The notes beneath the pieces are model-generated. The model searched no databases. It was not told the DNA's origin and was given only the letters and a program-made list of their open reading frames with translations. Shown piece after piece: positions 35,301 to 47,389 of a stretch of DNA of 64,000 bases (positions within the stretch are counted from its first letter, which is position 1; the number at the start of each line of letters is the position of its first letter). Source of the stretch: Atkinsonella hypoxylon (taxonomy: Eukaryota; Ascomycota; Sordariomycetes; Hypocreales; Clavicipitaceae); NCBI GenBank assembly GCA_000729835.1, contig JFHB01000166.1, positions 1-64,000 on the forward strand, in the 5' to 3' direction. A program made the translations under genes and the position numbers.

Positions 35301-37270
35301 AAAGTTATAAGGAGTAATATACCTCTTTATAATCCTTACTAACTATAAGAATCTAGAATATTTTATGTCTCTATAAAAGATCTTTAAGCGTTAAGCTAAG
35401 TAGGTAGAGCTTCTCTCTCTCTTTAACTACTACTTACAATACTGCCTAGAGCTATAGGTAAAGCAGCTAGATATATTATTATAATAAGAGTAAGATTAAG
35501 AGAGAGCAATACTATAGATAGGCTAAGTCCTTTAGCCTCTCTCTATTAGCTGTTTTAGCGCTCTCTATAGAGATAAGGAGAAGGAGGAGGTTATAAAAGA
35601 TATTGCAGTAGAAATAGCTAGTAAAGTAACGCTAGAAAGTTAACTAGCTAAGGCTTTATAGGTGCTAGCTAGAACAACACTATTTCTAGATAAACACTTA
35701 TAGAGCTTATAGAACTAAGGAGTATAAAAAGACTAAGTATACCTAATAAGGTTAAATATAGTTTAGAAGAAAGAGAGAAGGTTTCTATTAAAGGTAAAGA
35801 TATAAGAATAAATTATAAACTATACCCTTAATGTATAAAGAGCATTAGTTTACTAGAGCTGCCTCTAGGTCCTTAAGTATAAGCTATTAACTACTATACT
35901 AATATATAGAATATATAAGTTGCTAATATTAGGCTACTTAGAATAAAATACTATATTTTAAGCATTAATATATAACTACTACTAGAATAAGCTGTCTTAA
36001 GATATTGCTTAGTATATTTAAAACTGCTACTATTATAGTAGCTAGAAGAGTAGGAGGTTGCAGTAAGGCCTATTATAATCTATTTTAGCGCTAAATAGGT
36101 ATTAGTTATAGATCTCTATAGATTTTATAATAGATTTACTAGCGCTAAGCTAGGCTATACTCTTTTACTTAATAGTTATTACTAACTAACTTTTAAAGTA
36201 TATATAGTTAGAAGCAATAACCTCTATAGAGGTAGAGAAATACACTCTATAGTTTAAGTATTATTAGTAGTAGTTCTATAGGTTCCTAAAATAAATTATC
36301 TCTAATTATAGTTTAAACTAATTAAGTACGTTTTAAACTACTCTTTATTGCCTTATTAGAATTAAATAATTACTATTTACTTTTTACTACCTATAAATAA
36401 ACAGTAGAATAAAGAGAGTTAATTAGAAAGTATAGGTAATTCTATAGATTATAGTTGCCTTTTTGCAGTTTAACTAGCCTAAATACCTCTCTATATACTA
36501 GCTAGCTATTAACAATAGAAACTCCTTAGTAATAGGTATAAGCCTAAACTAAGTAATATATAGGTATAATATAGACTTTATCTAGAAGTATATAAATAAA
36601 AAGAAGTCTTAAGTTTTATATAAGGGATAGGCTTTAGCGTTCTTTAAATAACTATAAAAGAGTATAAATATTACTTAAGCTGCAATTAACTTTACCTAAT
36701 AAAGACAGTAAGAGCAGTTAAATAGAAGCTATAAGCTAGTAGAATAATATAAAGTAAAGAACTTAGTTTAACTAATGCTTTATTATATTAAGATAAACTA
36801 CTTAAGTTAGAAACTTAATTAAGTTATAGTAAAGTATATAGTTATAGATATATTAATACCTTTAACTATAAAATTAGATATTTTACTAAGAATTTACCTA
36901 GTTTTCTATATTAACCTTATTAAGTAAGTAGTAATAAACCCCTTACCTTTTTAGTAGTTAGTAAACTTAAGACCTAGTTCTAAGCTAGCTATAATAGATA
37001 CTAACCTATCCCTTAAAGAATATAGAGTAAAGAAGATTCTAGCTGCTAAAAACACTTTAGGCTAAGGGGGATACTATTAAGTGCTTATTAAGTAAATAGA
37101 ATTTATTTAGCCTATATAGAAACTACTAAAAAACTTTCTTAATATAGAGGCACTAAATTAATTTAAGTTATAGTAAAAAGACACTTAATTTAATAATAGG
37201 CTTAATAAAGGTATAGTAAAATTTTATATAGACTTTAATAATAACTTAATTATCTTTAACTAAAAACAAA
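32400..37270 (+). pseudogene. gag-pol of A4
   Basis: RIP-broken chromovirus polyprotein; limits are approximate. In the CCHC region near 33260-33305 the first Cys codon is changed to TAC. The reverse-transcriptase box reads YLNN at 34681-34692. The RNase H tail is near 35340-35370, the integrase SIDFI-like motif near 36115-36130 and the chromodomain at about 37018-37165. It is collinear with A1 and A3. Confidence 0.85.
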
Positions 37271-39670
37271 AGAAAATAGACTCTCCTTTATAGAGGTCTA
37301 TATAATTACTATGAAAAAAAAAAAAAAAGAAAAACAAAAGAAATTCCTTAGTAAGTAGTAAAAGAGCATTAGTGCTTATAGTGTAAAGGTATAACTACCT
37401 AAAAGGCGCCTTACTGCTCTTTAAGCAGTTGCAAAATAGAAGCTAAAGGAGCTATATAGTGTCTCTAGAGTAGTGTAAAAGCTAGAGCTAAAATAGTAGC
37501 GTTAGTAGAAAGTATAAAAGCTAAAGTAGATAAAGATATAACTAGTGCTTTAGATTAAGGCCTTACTTTAGTAGATATAGGTAAGAATATAATGTCTTAA
37601 ATAGCTTAGCGCTTTAGGCATAAAGGTATAGTTCTTAAAAGGAGGAAAATAAAGAGAGAGAAAGTAAAGAGAGCAGTAAACTAGGTTAAGGTTATACACT
37701 TTAGGAATATAAATAGTAGTTAGTGCTATAAGTAGTTTAAGCTTTTAAGCTTTACCTAAAGGTAGGTATATTTCTAGTGTATTACCTTAAGGTTATTCTA
37801 TAAAAGTAAAGAGATAATATATAGCAGTAAAGAAGCCTTATATAGCAGTAAAGAGGCAGTAGTAGCAAAGGTTAGCAGTATATAATAAGGTGTAAGTATA
37901 GGTAGAGGCAATAATAAAGGTATAGTAATAGTAGTAGTAGTAGTAAGCATAAGAAGCAATAAGAAGTTATTATTAATGTCTATAGAGATATACTTATATT
38001 TATTAGGGTTAAACTTATTGTTCTTTAGAACAATAAAGGCTATAGTACTCTTATAGATTATAGAAGAAAAGAGAGTAAGTATAAAAAAGCTACTAGTTTA
38101 AATTATATAATAAGGAGAAGAAAAGAGTGCAATCTTCTTTTCTATATAATTAGTAGTAAGTATATCCTTAAGTATAGTGTTATAGTAGTTATATATATTT
38201 AAGAACTTATAGATAAAGATAGTTTAGTAAGTAAGCTAGCTAGAGTAAAGAGAGATTAATATAGACTTAACTGTAAAACCTTAGTTAGTAAGTTTCTATA
38301 TTCTAGTAAAGTAACGCTATAAGTAAGAATACTTAGTAAAGAGGCTTAGATTCTATATATAGCCTCTATACCTCTATATATACAGTTAGTATTCTCTCCC
38401 TTAGCTAGAACAGCAGTTATATAAGCTTTTCTTATAAAGGTTATTATAATATAGTATATAAATATCTTTAAGAATGTTGCTGTTAAATAGCTCTAAATTG
38501 TTTAAGTTCCCTTATATAAAGAAACTATAAATATAGCAGCAATAAAGAACTATTAGTGCTATAGAAGTAGAAGTAGTAAGGGCGCTAGCGCTAGCAATAT
38601 AGCTATTAAAGTTCTAAATATATTTTAAGTTAGTAAAGAGATAAGCTATATATAGATAAAGGGGCAGTGTACTCTAAGCTAATAGAACAATATTTTATAG
38701 TTTTAATTAGCTAGCTACTTATAGTTAAATAAATTCTATTTAATTACAATAGAAGGGGGTTCTCTTATATTAAAAGGAGCAGCAGTAGTTATATAGTATA
38801 AAAAGGAATTTTAGAAAACAATAATAGAACTATTTAGTTATAATATAGAGGTAAAATAAGATATAAAGGAGAAAGAAAAAGATAAAGAAGAGAGAGAAGG
38901 AATTGTTTATTTTTATATTAAAAACAGCTAAAGGCTAGCTACTAGTTTATTGTGCACTAAAGGGATAACAACAATAACAACTGTTTATACTCTACTAGCT
39001 ATTAGTTTATTGTACGCTAAGAAAATAACACTAATAATAAACATTTACGCTCTACACCCTTAATAACGCTCTCTATATATAGATAGATTATATATAACTA
39101 ATAACTGTTTGTAATAGTAATAAGAATAAGAGAGGAAGAGTGCCTCTTAGTTAATAAGAGAGATTATTATATAATAATTACTTTAAACATAAGAAGACCT
39201 AGGGATATAGGCAGTTTATGCGCTAGTAACACTAGCATTACAGCTAGCGCCTATATACTAGTTAGATAATTAATAGTTATATATAGAGGCTTATAAGGTA
39301 AAGGGAGGCAGAGGGTTAATAAACCCTAGAAGGGTATAATTAAGAGAAGGGGCGTAATTAAACTATTATAGCGCAACTAATAGGTTAGTTAGTAGAGCAA
39401 TAGATAGCTATTGCTAAGGTGCTATAAGCAATTAGAGGGAAAGGAGGTAGAGTAGATGTTTATTTATATATTAGCTCTATAACACTATATAAAGTATAAA
39501 TAGTGCGTTAATACAGCAATAGAATAGCTAAAGTAAAGCGCTTAAGCGTAAATATTATACTCTCTACTTTTTATAGGTAAACAACAGAGGAAATATAAAG
39601 AGAGAGCGAATAGAGAACTAACTACAATTTACAGCACCTACTAAAGACAATAAAGGGATTGTTATAAGGG
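37271..39670 (+). other. Post-chromodomain 3' region of A4
   Basis: This matches the corresponding regions of A1 and A3, including an A run at 37313-37328. No domain is recognised. The conservation across copies shows it belongs to the element and is not a later insertion. Confidence 0.5.
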
Positions 39671-39690
39671 CTAAAAGAAGAAGGAGAGTA
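39671..39690 (+). promoter_or_regulatory. Polypurine tract of A4
   Basis: The purine run AAAAGAAGAAGGAGAG directly precedes the 3' LTR. Confidence 0.75.
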
Positions 39691-40013
39691 TATTATAGAC
39701 TTAAGCCTTAAGCTTAAGTCTTTTAGTAGAAAAAGAACAGCAGAAAAGAGACAAAGATCTATATAGGTAAAGGGATAGAAGTAAGCTATATTTATCTAGA
39801 GGTTAGCTAGGCTTTGCTAGGCCCTAGAGAGAGGACCTTAGCTATAGAGTACATACTAAAAGGGGCTTCTAAGGGGATAGACCCACCCCTAGATATATAG
39901 TACAGGGGCATAGGGAGGCTTCTAGTTCCTTCTCTCTTCCCCCTTTCCTCCCTATAATTATAGCTCTTATCATAGACGCTAGTTAGCAGCAGCTACTAGG
40001 CCAGTCTATTACA
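39691..40013 (+). repeat. 3' LTR of A4
   Basis: It is 323 bp, ends CTATTACA and is followed by TSD AATAG at 40014-40018. Confidence 0.95.
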
Positions 40014-40018
40014 AATAG

Positions 40019-42873
40019 CTAGTTATAGGTACACTATATATAGATCTAGGGATATAGAAGTTAAATGTAGCTGTCTTAGAGATATAGAAGAATAACTGCA
40101 CTTTAGTAACTAGTTTTAGCTCTATTTTTACCTATTTTATATTCTAACTAAACTAAGTTAACTATACTTTATTAACTAGCACTAAAGAGGTTCTAGTATC
40201 TAGGTAGATCTAATGTAATAGTCCTTTATTATAGAATTAAATAGGAATCTTTAGAAAGGAATTTAACTTTAGAATATTAAATTTAACAATCTATAGCTTT
40301 ATAACTACTTTAACTACTTACTCTATCTAGATTCCCTATAAATCCTTTTAGTTTACCTTTATTTAAACCTTTTTCTTTTACTTTTCTTTACTTTTAGCAA
40401 AATAGGTTTTAATAAAGTTAAATTCTAAACTAGTTAGTAGCTTCTTAGCATTAACTGTTTCTTCTTCTTCTACTAGCTAGTATCTATAGCTTTTAAGGTA
40501 CTTCTTATAGTCTTTTTAGTTAGATTTATCTTTAAACGTTATTATATAGGTATATTCCTTATTATTCTATAGTAGGCTCTATTGTTAGAAACGTTAGAGC
40601 TGCTAAGAATACTATAGCTCTAGCTAATAATCCTAGCTAGCCTCTAAATTCTAGTTTTACTAAAGCTAGAGCTACTGCTCTCTTAGTAGCTAATTCCCTT
40701 AGTTTTATAGTAGGTATTAAGTATAATTATTCTAGTAATTTTTATAGAATAAAGGTTAGAACTAAAATTAACTATTGCTCTTATTTTAGTTAGTTTAGTT
40801 ACCTTAAGCTGCCTTATTGTTTTTAGAGTTCTTATTATTAGATTTACTTTAAGTATAGTAAGCATTAGTACCTTCCTTATAGTCTCTTAATTTTTATTGT
40901 TTTTCTAGATCTATTAGGCATTCTTATAGATCCTTAACCTTATTATTTACTATAGTAATATATATAGATCTTAAGTCTTTTACTATTAGAATTAAGTATA
41001 GCTATTATAATCCTAGGTATAGCTTATAATAGAGTCTTAAAAAAAGCTAAAGATTAGTAACTTTACTATTTATATAAGTATATTAGAATACTCTAGAGGT
41101 AAATTCCCTAAATAATTTTTCTTTAATTATATTCTACTCTATAAACTTAGCTAAATTTAGCTATATTATTGCATTCTAGATCTATATACTAAATTCTTTA
41201 TAGATAGTAGTATAAATAAAGTTTAAACTACTAAAAATAGCTATTTTTTTATAGTAATATAGATACTGCTTATACTATATTAATGTATTCTCTTTAAAGA
41301 GAGTCTAGAGCTTAATGTAAATAGCTGCTTAAGCGTTAATTGCACTATAGCTACAGTAGTCTTTAATAGCTTAGATTTATAGCTCTATATTGTAGAAAAT
41401 AGTATACTTTCCTTTATATAAAATTAGCTTATAGATATTTCTATTGTTAAAGGGTTTAAAGTAACTAATATTAGTAATCTTCTATATAGAATTTATCTAT
41501 TCCTTAGGGGTTTAGAACTATATATTGCTTTAGTTATTCTATTTCTAACGTAGATCTAGCCTTTTACCTACTAAATTTAGCTAGAGATTATTGTTTTTAA
41601 TATAGTATAGTGCTTATTAATTTATATACTAATATTTAAAGTTACTAAATACTTAATCTTAGTCTTTTTTAGTATTTTAGCTCTTCTTAGCCTTACTGTT
41701 ATAGTATTACTCTAATAGATTCTTTAGAAATTATAGTAGCTTCTATTCTTTTAGAAAAGTACTAGAATGTCTAGAGTATTTCTACATTATATAGTTTCCT
41801 TTGCCTAGAGGTTGCTTTTAACCTTACTTTTAGTTTTAGTTGTTTTTTAGGGGTAAGTAAGGATTAAAAGCCCTTTACCTATAATCCTTAAGCTAAAAGC
41901 CTTATTAAGTATAGTATTATTTATTATATTTATCCTAAGGCTTTAGTATAGTCTTTATCTTCTAGGCTAAGTATTATTGCTCTACCTAAAGAGCAGTAAT
42001 TTTATTATTTAATTCTCTTTATAATTTACTAATTTTATTAATTAATTTTTCTCTAATTCTACTAATTTACCTACTAATTTCTATAGAAAAACCTATAAGC
42101 TATTCTAGTAAAGGGTTTCCTTTTTTAAGCAGTTTTACTGCTTTCTTTACTTTATACTTTAGCCTAAAGGTATAAAACCTTTAGTAAGCCTATAAAAGTA
42201 GTAAGATTTTAGCTAGTTCTTTAATTAGTAAGTTCTTTTTAGCAGTTTAAGGTGTATTTAATAGATCTAAGTCCTTAGTAAGTAGTGTAAATCTAGATCT
42301 CTATACTTACTTTTCTTTAATATTCTAGGTAGAACTAGTACTAGCTTTATAAATAGTGTCTCTTAAGCTATTAAATCTAGATAATCTAGCTTTAGCTTTT
42401 CCTTTTAGTATTGCTGTTAGTAAATCTATAAGGAGTTTAGTAGATTTAGCCTTATTAATAATTCTATTAACCTACCTCTATATCTACTGTACTATAGAAG
42501 CGTTAATAGTATTTTAGTAAGAAGGTAGTTTTACTAGCTTAGGTTAGTTATATAATTTAAGCTATTTATTAATAAATTTATAGTAGGCAAGATAAAGTAG
42601 TAAGCTTCTTTTTTCTTAAGGTATAAGATCCCTTTTTTAAATCTAGAAATCTAGATTTTAGCAGTAAAATTTATAGAATTAGTGTATAGTTTTAAGTTCT
42701 CTATTAGTAAAAGGAATATAATTTCTTCTACTAAGTTCCTTCTAAAGTTACTCTATCTTAAATATTATAATTTTAGCTTTTTAAGCTTAAGAAGAGTTAG
42801 CAACAATTAGAAGCAATTGCTACTACTTATTATAGTAGAATTTAACGTAGGTTTATTAGATATAATAGTAGAA
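40019..42873 (-). pseudogene. gag and 5' pol region of F
   Basis: By position this is gag and the protease region of gypsy element F, read on the minus strand from the LTR. The sequence is very T-rich on the plus strand (A/Lys/Asn-rich on the minus strand) and broken by many TAA/TAG. A 60-codon stop-free minus stretch lies at 40683-40865 and may be residual coding frame. I could not confirm a zinc knuckle or protease motif, so the assignment rests on location between the LTR and recognised pol motifs. Confidence 0.5.
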
Positions 42874-43070
42874 TGTTAAATTTAATAGGTTATATAATAG
42901 ATCGTAAGAGGAGTTGTAAGAGCTTCTGTAAGGAGCATCTAATAATAGTGTTCTAGTGAATAAAAGTTAATTGTTCAATCTAACTACCTAAGTATTGCTT
43001 CTAACTACTTATATATAGTTGCAGTTACGTGCACTAGTAACCTGCAGGTCTGTAGGCTTATCCTGTAACA
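42874..43070 (-). repeat. Probable 5' LTR of F (about 197 bp)
   Basis: The outer end on the minus strand is TGTTACAGGATAAGCC at 43070. The inner end is uncertain; a matching TAACA ends at 42874, giving TGTTA...TAACA. A TATA-like sequence lies at 43010-43017 in the correct orientation. The second LTR is missing, so the end cannot be checked against a copy. The right neighbour is Copia copy C2. Confidence 0.6.
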
Positions 43071-43750
43071 TCTACTATAGAACCAATAGAAACCTTAGGG
43101 ATACCCTATGAAATAGGACCTATTTCTTCTATAATTTTAATGAAGCTAGTCTTTATAACAGCTTGTTTAGAGGGGATATATATTAGATATACATTAGAAC
43201 CTAGCGTAGCTAAAAGTCTACTAGGAATAGTTCTTTTAGCTAGCTTCTACAATCTAGATTGTTGTTCTAAAGGAATTAGAACTTCGCAATAGAAGCCTAT
43301 AGCCCTTATTTTGGTAAAATCAGGCTTATAGGTCTTAGAAGGCTCTAAATTAGCTAGATATAGCTGTTTAGGACTTAGTAGTTTAGTACTATTCGCAGTA
43401 GTATTAACTAAATCCACTATAGCAGGAAGGATATAAGACTATAGATATAGAGGTAATTGTAACCACTGTAGGGTAGCACGCAAACGGTCTAGAAGTACCC
43501 TTATAGCTCTCTCTATTAGCCTATTCTGTTTATAAATATAGGGGCAAGAGGTACTAAAGTAAATACCCTTAGAAGATAGCTAAGCTTGCAACCTAGTATT
43601 AATTTCTAAATTACTATTAAAATAAAGGTGTTTAGGGTAGTAGTTATACTGGTTTTTTAATTCCTTAAAGAAGCTTCTAATACAGCTATAAAGAGTAGAA
43701 CTCTCTTTATTAGCTAGATTAAAAGACCACTTATACTGTGATTTTCTATT
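43071..43750 (-). pseudogene. C2 pol fragment: integrase C-terminal region
   Basis: This corresponds to C1 13605-14282. It encodes the second half of the integrase core and the segment after it, including the LIERA motif containing the third catalytic residue (near 43515). It is interrupted on the right by D1 at CTATT. Confidence 0.8.
43746..43750. repeat. TSD of D1 (CTATT), left copy
   Basis: CTATT at 43746-43750 is repeated at 60319-60323. Removing D1 and one copy restores the C1-like sequence TTTTCTATTAATTA. The D boundary could shift by 1-3 bases because TATT also precedes the 3' LTR by chance. Confidence 0.75.
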
Positions 43751-44237
43751 GTGTTGCGGCGGGGTTACCCCCTTGCGCTCTTATATTAGCTTTGCAAGGG
43801 ATGCTATATGTAGATTTTCTCTATAAGAGTGCGTATCGCCTAGACATATAGATAGTTTAAGCAAGTAAGTAAGTGCATAAGCAGCTTTTGCTAGCTCTTT
43901 TTAGCTTTTATCTCTTTCGATTAATTAATATCTTTTAGCCTATTTTTATTTACAATACTTAACGCTAAAGAGATATTACTTTATTACTACTAACACTTTC
44001 CCTAACTCTTTAATATATTTAGCTCCTTTTGCGTATATATATCTTCTAAGCTACAATTAATATTTTATTTCTGCCTTTTCTAATTATTTAATCTTCTTGC
44101 TTGCTATTATTTAATAGTATATACTAATAAATATCTTACTCTTTACTAATTCTCTTTAATCTTAACGTGCACTATATTGTTACCTACTTTAGTGTAGGTT
44201 GTATAGTTATTTAGGGGTTTAGTTTTAAGACAATAAA
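43751..44237 (+). repeat. 5' LTR of D1 (487 bp)
   Basis: It starts GTGTTGCGGCGGGGTTACCC and ends AAGACAATAAA. The same unit occurs at 59832-60318 and begins again at 63755. The first 40 bases are GC-rich and hardly RIP-mutated. Confidence 0.9.
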
Positions 44238-44879
44238 AATAGAGGCTTTACTAGGGACTTATTCTAATTAAAGCGCGTTATATAATTAAAAGGTTTTTTA
44301 TAAAGATCCTAGAAGAAAGAAGGAAAAGCTACTAAGTATTAGAAGCAAAAAGGCACCTTAGTCTAGATATTGCTAATATAAGAAAGAAGGAAATTATAGA
44401 GATAAAAGCTCTATATTATAAGGGATTATTTAATTAAGAGGGAAAGAAAATTTATGTAGCTTTTTTAAGCTAAGAAGGGCTAGGCCTAGTTAAAGATAGT
44501 TGCTACATTATAAATACTAGCTAACCTATTTAACCTCTGTTTTGCCCTTAGCTAAGATAGCTTTAATATAGCAAAAAGGAAGTTTTTAGATCCTTTAAAC
44601 TTTATAATTATTTAATTATAGAGAAAAATTTCTCTTTTATCCTTATTTTAGCAGTTATCTTTATATTTACTGCTATTAGTAATTAAGTTCTTAGCCTTTA
44701 CGTCTTAGCGCTAAGAGCTTATATAACTATAGAAGCAGAAGGTAGAAGCGTTAAAAGTACAGTTAATATAGGGAATTATATATATTATACTCTTTTTACT
44801 AAGTAAGATTAATTGTTCTCTTTACACCTACTTTCTATATTAAGCTATTCTACTAGTTATTTATATAAGTTTAGTATCT
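44238..44879 (+). other. Leader of D1
   Basis: This stretch of about 640 bp lies between the 5' LTR and the readable gag frame. It is AT-rich, with no assignable frame. It should contain the primer site just after 44237, but I cannot match it to a tRNA. Confidence 0.55.
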
Positions 44880-45721
44880 TACGCCCCTTAAAGAAAAGTA
44901 TAAGCTTTACGTCTAAAGCAGCTAATACTAGCTCTAGTTAATCTAGTAAATCTTCTAAAAAAGTTGCTTTTAAACCTAAGGTTACAATAGAATTAAATGC
45001 TTAAGATAAAAAAGCTAGTACTAGCAGCACTATAGCTATACTTTATAAGGCTCTTACTAAAGCTATAGGTAAAGCTATTAAAAAGCAGTAAGCTTAGGCT
45101 ACCTTTAACAAAAAGTTTAATATATACTAATTTAAAGGAGAAAATATCCTTAATTACTTAACTAGCTTTAAGCTAAAAATAGAGACCTTATTTATCCTAA
45201 AGGAAAACTAGTAAAAGATATTTATTTATTATATTAACCTATTAATCTATAAGTATATAAAGGTTATTTATGCCTTATATAATTAGAAAGAAGCTAAGGA
45301 GCAGCTTTTACTTTAGTATAAAGCTACTCTTTAGAATTAAAAGGAGTAAGCTAATAAGAAGCTTAAAGACCTAAAGAGAAATTATCCTAGAACTATAAAA
45401 GACACTCTCTATTAGCTTTAAGAGCATTAAGCTACTATAATTAGCACTAAGCTCTATATATAGCGCAGTATAACCTCTTAGTCTAATTACATTTATAAGG
45501 CCTTACTAGATACTATACTTACTAGCTTTATAGATTAAATAAAAGTTACTAGAGCTAAGTTCGTTGCAATGCCCTATAGGGAGCTATTAGAGTAACTTAG
45601 CTAGTATATATAAGCTAGAATAGAGCTAGAAGACCGCAATTCTAAACTCTATAATAATAGAAGGGACTACCTTTATATACCTCTAAGCAGAAGAAGTTCT
45701 AAGTATTGTAGTATAAGTGAT
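44880..45721 (+). pseudogene. gag of D1, first part
   Basis: This residual Gag frame is rich in Lys, Ser, Ala and Ile, with helical-looking stretches. Examples are ILYKALTKAIGKAIKK near 45030-45080 and AKFVAMPYRELLE near 45555-45595. Breaks are TAA/TAG at probable Gln codons. It is interrupted at GTGAT by E2. After removal of E2 the frame continues directly at 59046 (SD then FSYKAKE). The family is not identified beyond Gag-like. Confidence 0.7.
45717..45721. repeat. TSD of E2 (GTGAT), left copy
   Basis: GTGAT at 45717-45721 is repeated at 59041-59045, exactly flanking E2. Confidence 0.92.
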
Positions 45722-46036
45722 TGTTGGGAGACCAAGGGTCAAATTTATACTCCTTCGAGTCAGCCCTACAACCAGTTCACTAGTGCACTAGTATTTACAT
45801 CAAAGAGGTTCAAATTCGGTTATCTAGGAGTTGTATCTAACTAGCAGAAGAGGCTACATTATATACCCTATTGGATGCCTTATATGCCTTAGGTATAGTG
45901 TTGTGTTAAGGGGGAATTAAGGGGTATTAGCAACCCCGATGTAAGTGGAGACTAATGTGTAGATGCAACTAATTAGTAGTTATATCTACCTATATAGGTG
46001 CTGGAATTGCACAATAGAGTTATAATAATTCTAATA
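45722..46036 (-). repeat. 3' LTR of E2 (315 bp)
   Basis: On the plus strand it starts TGTTGGGAGACCAAGGGTC and ends TTCTAATA. The outer (left) half keeps GC-rich, unmutated words, while the inner half is RIP-mutated. It is the reverse complement of the E1 LTRs. Confidence 0.92.
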
Positions 46037-46661
46037 CTAGCAGTCTCTCTTTTTATTGTGCTAGTAGAGTAACTTTAATAGTTACAGTAATAATAAAATA
46101 GATTAAAGGAATAAACAACAATAAATTTAATATTCTTCTACATTAATTTATAGGTCTCTTTACCCAGCCTTCTATCTATATATTAGTCTTGTTGTTGTTA
46201 ATAAAGAATTTAAGAGTCTTATTTAGTGTTGCTTTTATTATTAAATTAGCAATATTATCTTTGCTGTTAATTTAACGGATTTCGTTGATTTTGCGCCTTT
46301 TGTATAATTAATATAGCGCTATAATTTTAATTATTAATCTCTTTTCCTTTATTATACTAAGCTTTATAAGGTATTTATACAACAAGAATGAATCTATATA
46401 GACTACTAGTAGAATTAGCAGTATCTATAGCTGCTTTATTACTATATTTAATGTAGTGCTAATAGCATGCAATACATCTATGCCTTACACTATACTGTAT
46501 AGTTCTAATGTAAGCGCACTCCTTATAACTCTCTTGCTTTTAATGGAGCTATATATAATAATGTTGCCTTTTATTATAAATTTAGCGTTCTCTTTATAAG
46601 CTTCTTTATTGCCTAAGATAATTATATATTCTATCTAGAAGCTTAAATCTTTATTATTTAT
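46037..46661 (-). pseudogene. E2 pol, C-terminal part (RNase H)
   Basis: This is the reverse complement of E1 from about 52034 to 52654 and holds the end of the RNase H region and the polypurine tract. It is cut by insertion of E1 at TTTAT; the frame resumes at 52976. Confidence 0.8.
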
Positions 46662-46977
46662 TGTTGGAATCGTCATGACTCCATCATGCGATTCCGGCAC
46701 CTGCGTGGGTGGATACGACCGCTGATTGGTTGCATCCGCACATTAGTCTCCACTTACATCGGAGTCGCTAATACCTCTTAATTCCCCCTTAACACAACAC
46801 TATACCTAAGGCATATAAGGCATCCAACAGGGTATATAATGTAGCCTCTTTCGCTAGTTAGATATAACTCCTAGATAACCGAATTTAAACCTCTTTAATG
46901 TAAATACTAGTGCACTAGTGAACTAGTTATAGGGCTAACTTAAAGGAGTATAAATTTAACCCTTAGTTCTTTTAACA
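46662..46977 (+). repeat. 5' LTR of E1 (316 bp)
   Basis: The outer end is nearly unmutated (TGTTGGAATCGTCATGACTC) up to about 46780. The inner end is RIP-mutated and ends TTTTAACA. The sequence after it (CTAATTAGTAGTTGC), the expected primer site, is identical in E2 but not assigned to a tRNA. Confidence 0.93.
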
Positions 46978-47389
46978 CTAATTAGTAGTTGCTTAACTAG
47001 AAGCCTTTAGTACAACTAAAGAGATTAGTATAACTAACTATAGATTAGCTAGGTTTAGCAAGAAGAGACGTAATACTATTAGCTAGAACCCTTAGCAGCT
47101 AATGCAACTAGTAAAGTGTGCTAAAGGAAGAGATATCTTTACAATTGCTTAGTTACTAAGTTATATTAACTTATAATAACGTTTTAGTTTAACTAATTGT
47201 TAATATTAAACTCCTAAGGAATTAAATTACTAGCTAGAACCCTTAGCGGCTAACGCTATAGGATTTAACTCCCTTAACTATCTTAGAACTTAGCTAGAAG
47301 CTAGCTAAATCCCTCTATCTTTATACTAATTCTAATATACCTACTTTCTCTTTCTATACTACTTAATCTTATTTAATACAATAAGTTTA

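Larger units (their letters stand above)
31929..40013 (+). mobile_element. Complete Ty3/Gypsy chromovirus copy A4
   Basis: This full-length family A element is 8085 bp long, with two 323-bp LTRs and an AATAG TSD, inserted in element F. Domain order is the same as in A3. It is RIP-inactivated. The outer LTR ends are better preserved than the inner ends: the 5' LTR begins TGTTATGGACTCGAGCC, whereas the 3' LTR begins TATTATAGACTTAAGCC. Confidence 0.95.
18547..43070 (-). mobile_element. Ty3/Gypsy element F, interrupted by A3, A4 and a solo C LTR
   Basis: F is one minus-strand element in four pieces: 40014-43070, 30799-31928, 28352-30102 and 18547-20268. They are joined by the TSDs of the elements inserted in it: AATAG for A4, AAGAT for the solo C LTR and TATAC for A3. 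Its own length is about 7.6 kb. The 5' end is TGTTACAGGATAAGCC at 43070, abutting copia copy C2. No 3' LTR is present at the left end, which meets the C1 LTR directly. RIP decay is heavy. Confidence 0.8.

Noticed and set aside
37313..37328. A-rich run as a LINE poly-A tail
   Set aside because: It lies inside gypsy copy A4 at the same place as in A1 and A3, with no LINE sequence or target duplication beside it.
43751..44237. D repeat as a DNA transposon with inverted ends
   Set aside because: The ends GTGTTG and CAACAAA look inverted, but the unit occurs twice in direct orientation around a gag frame, so it is an LTR.
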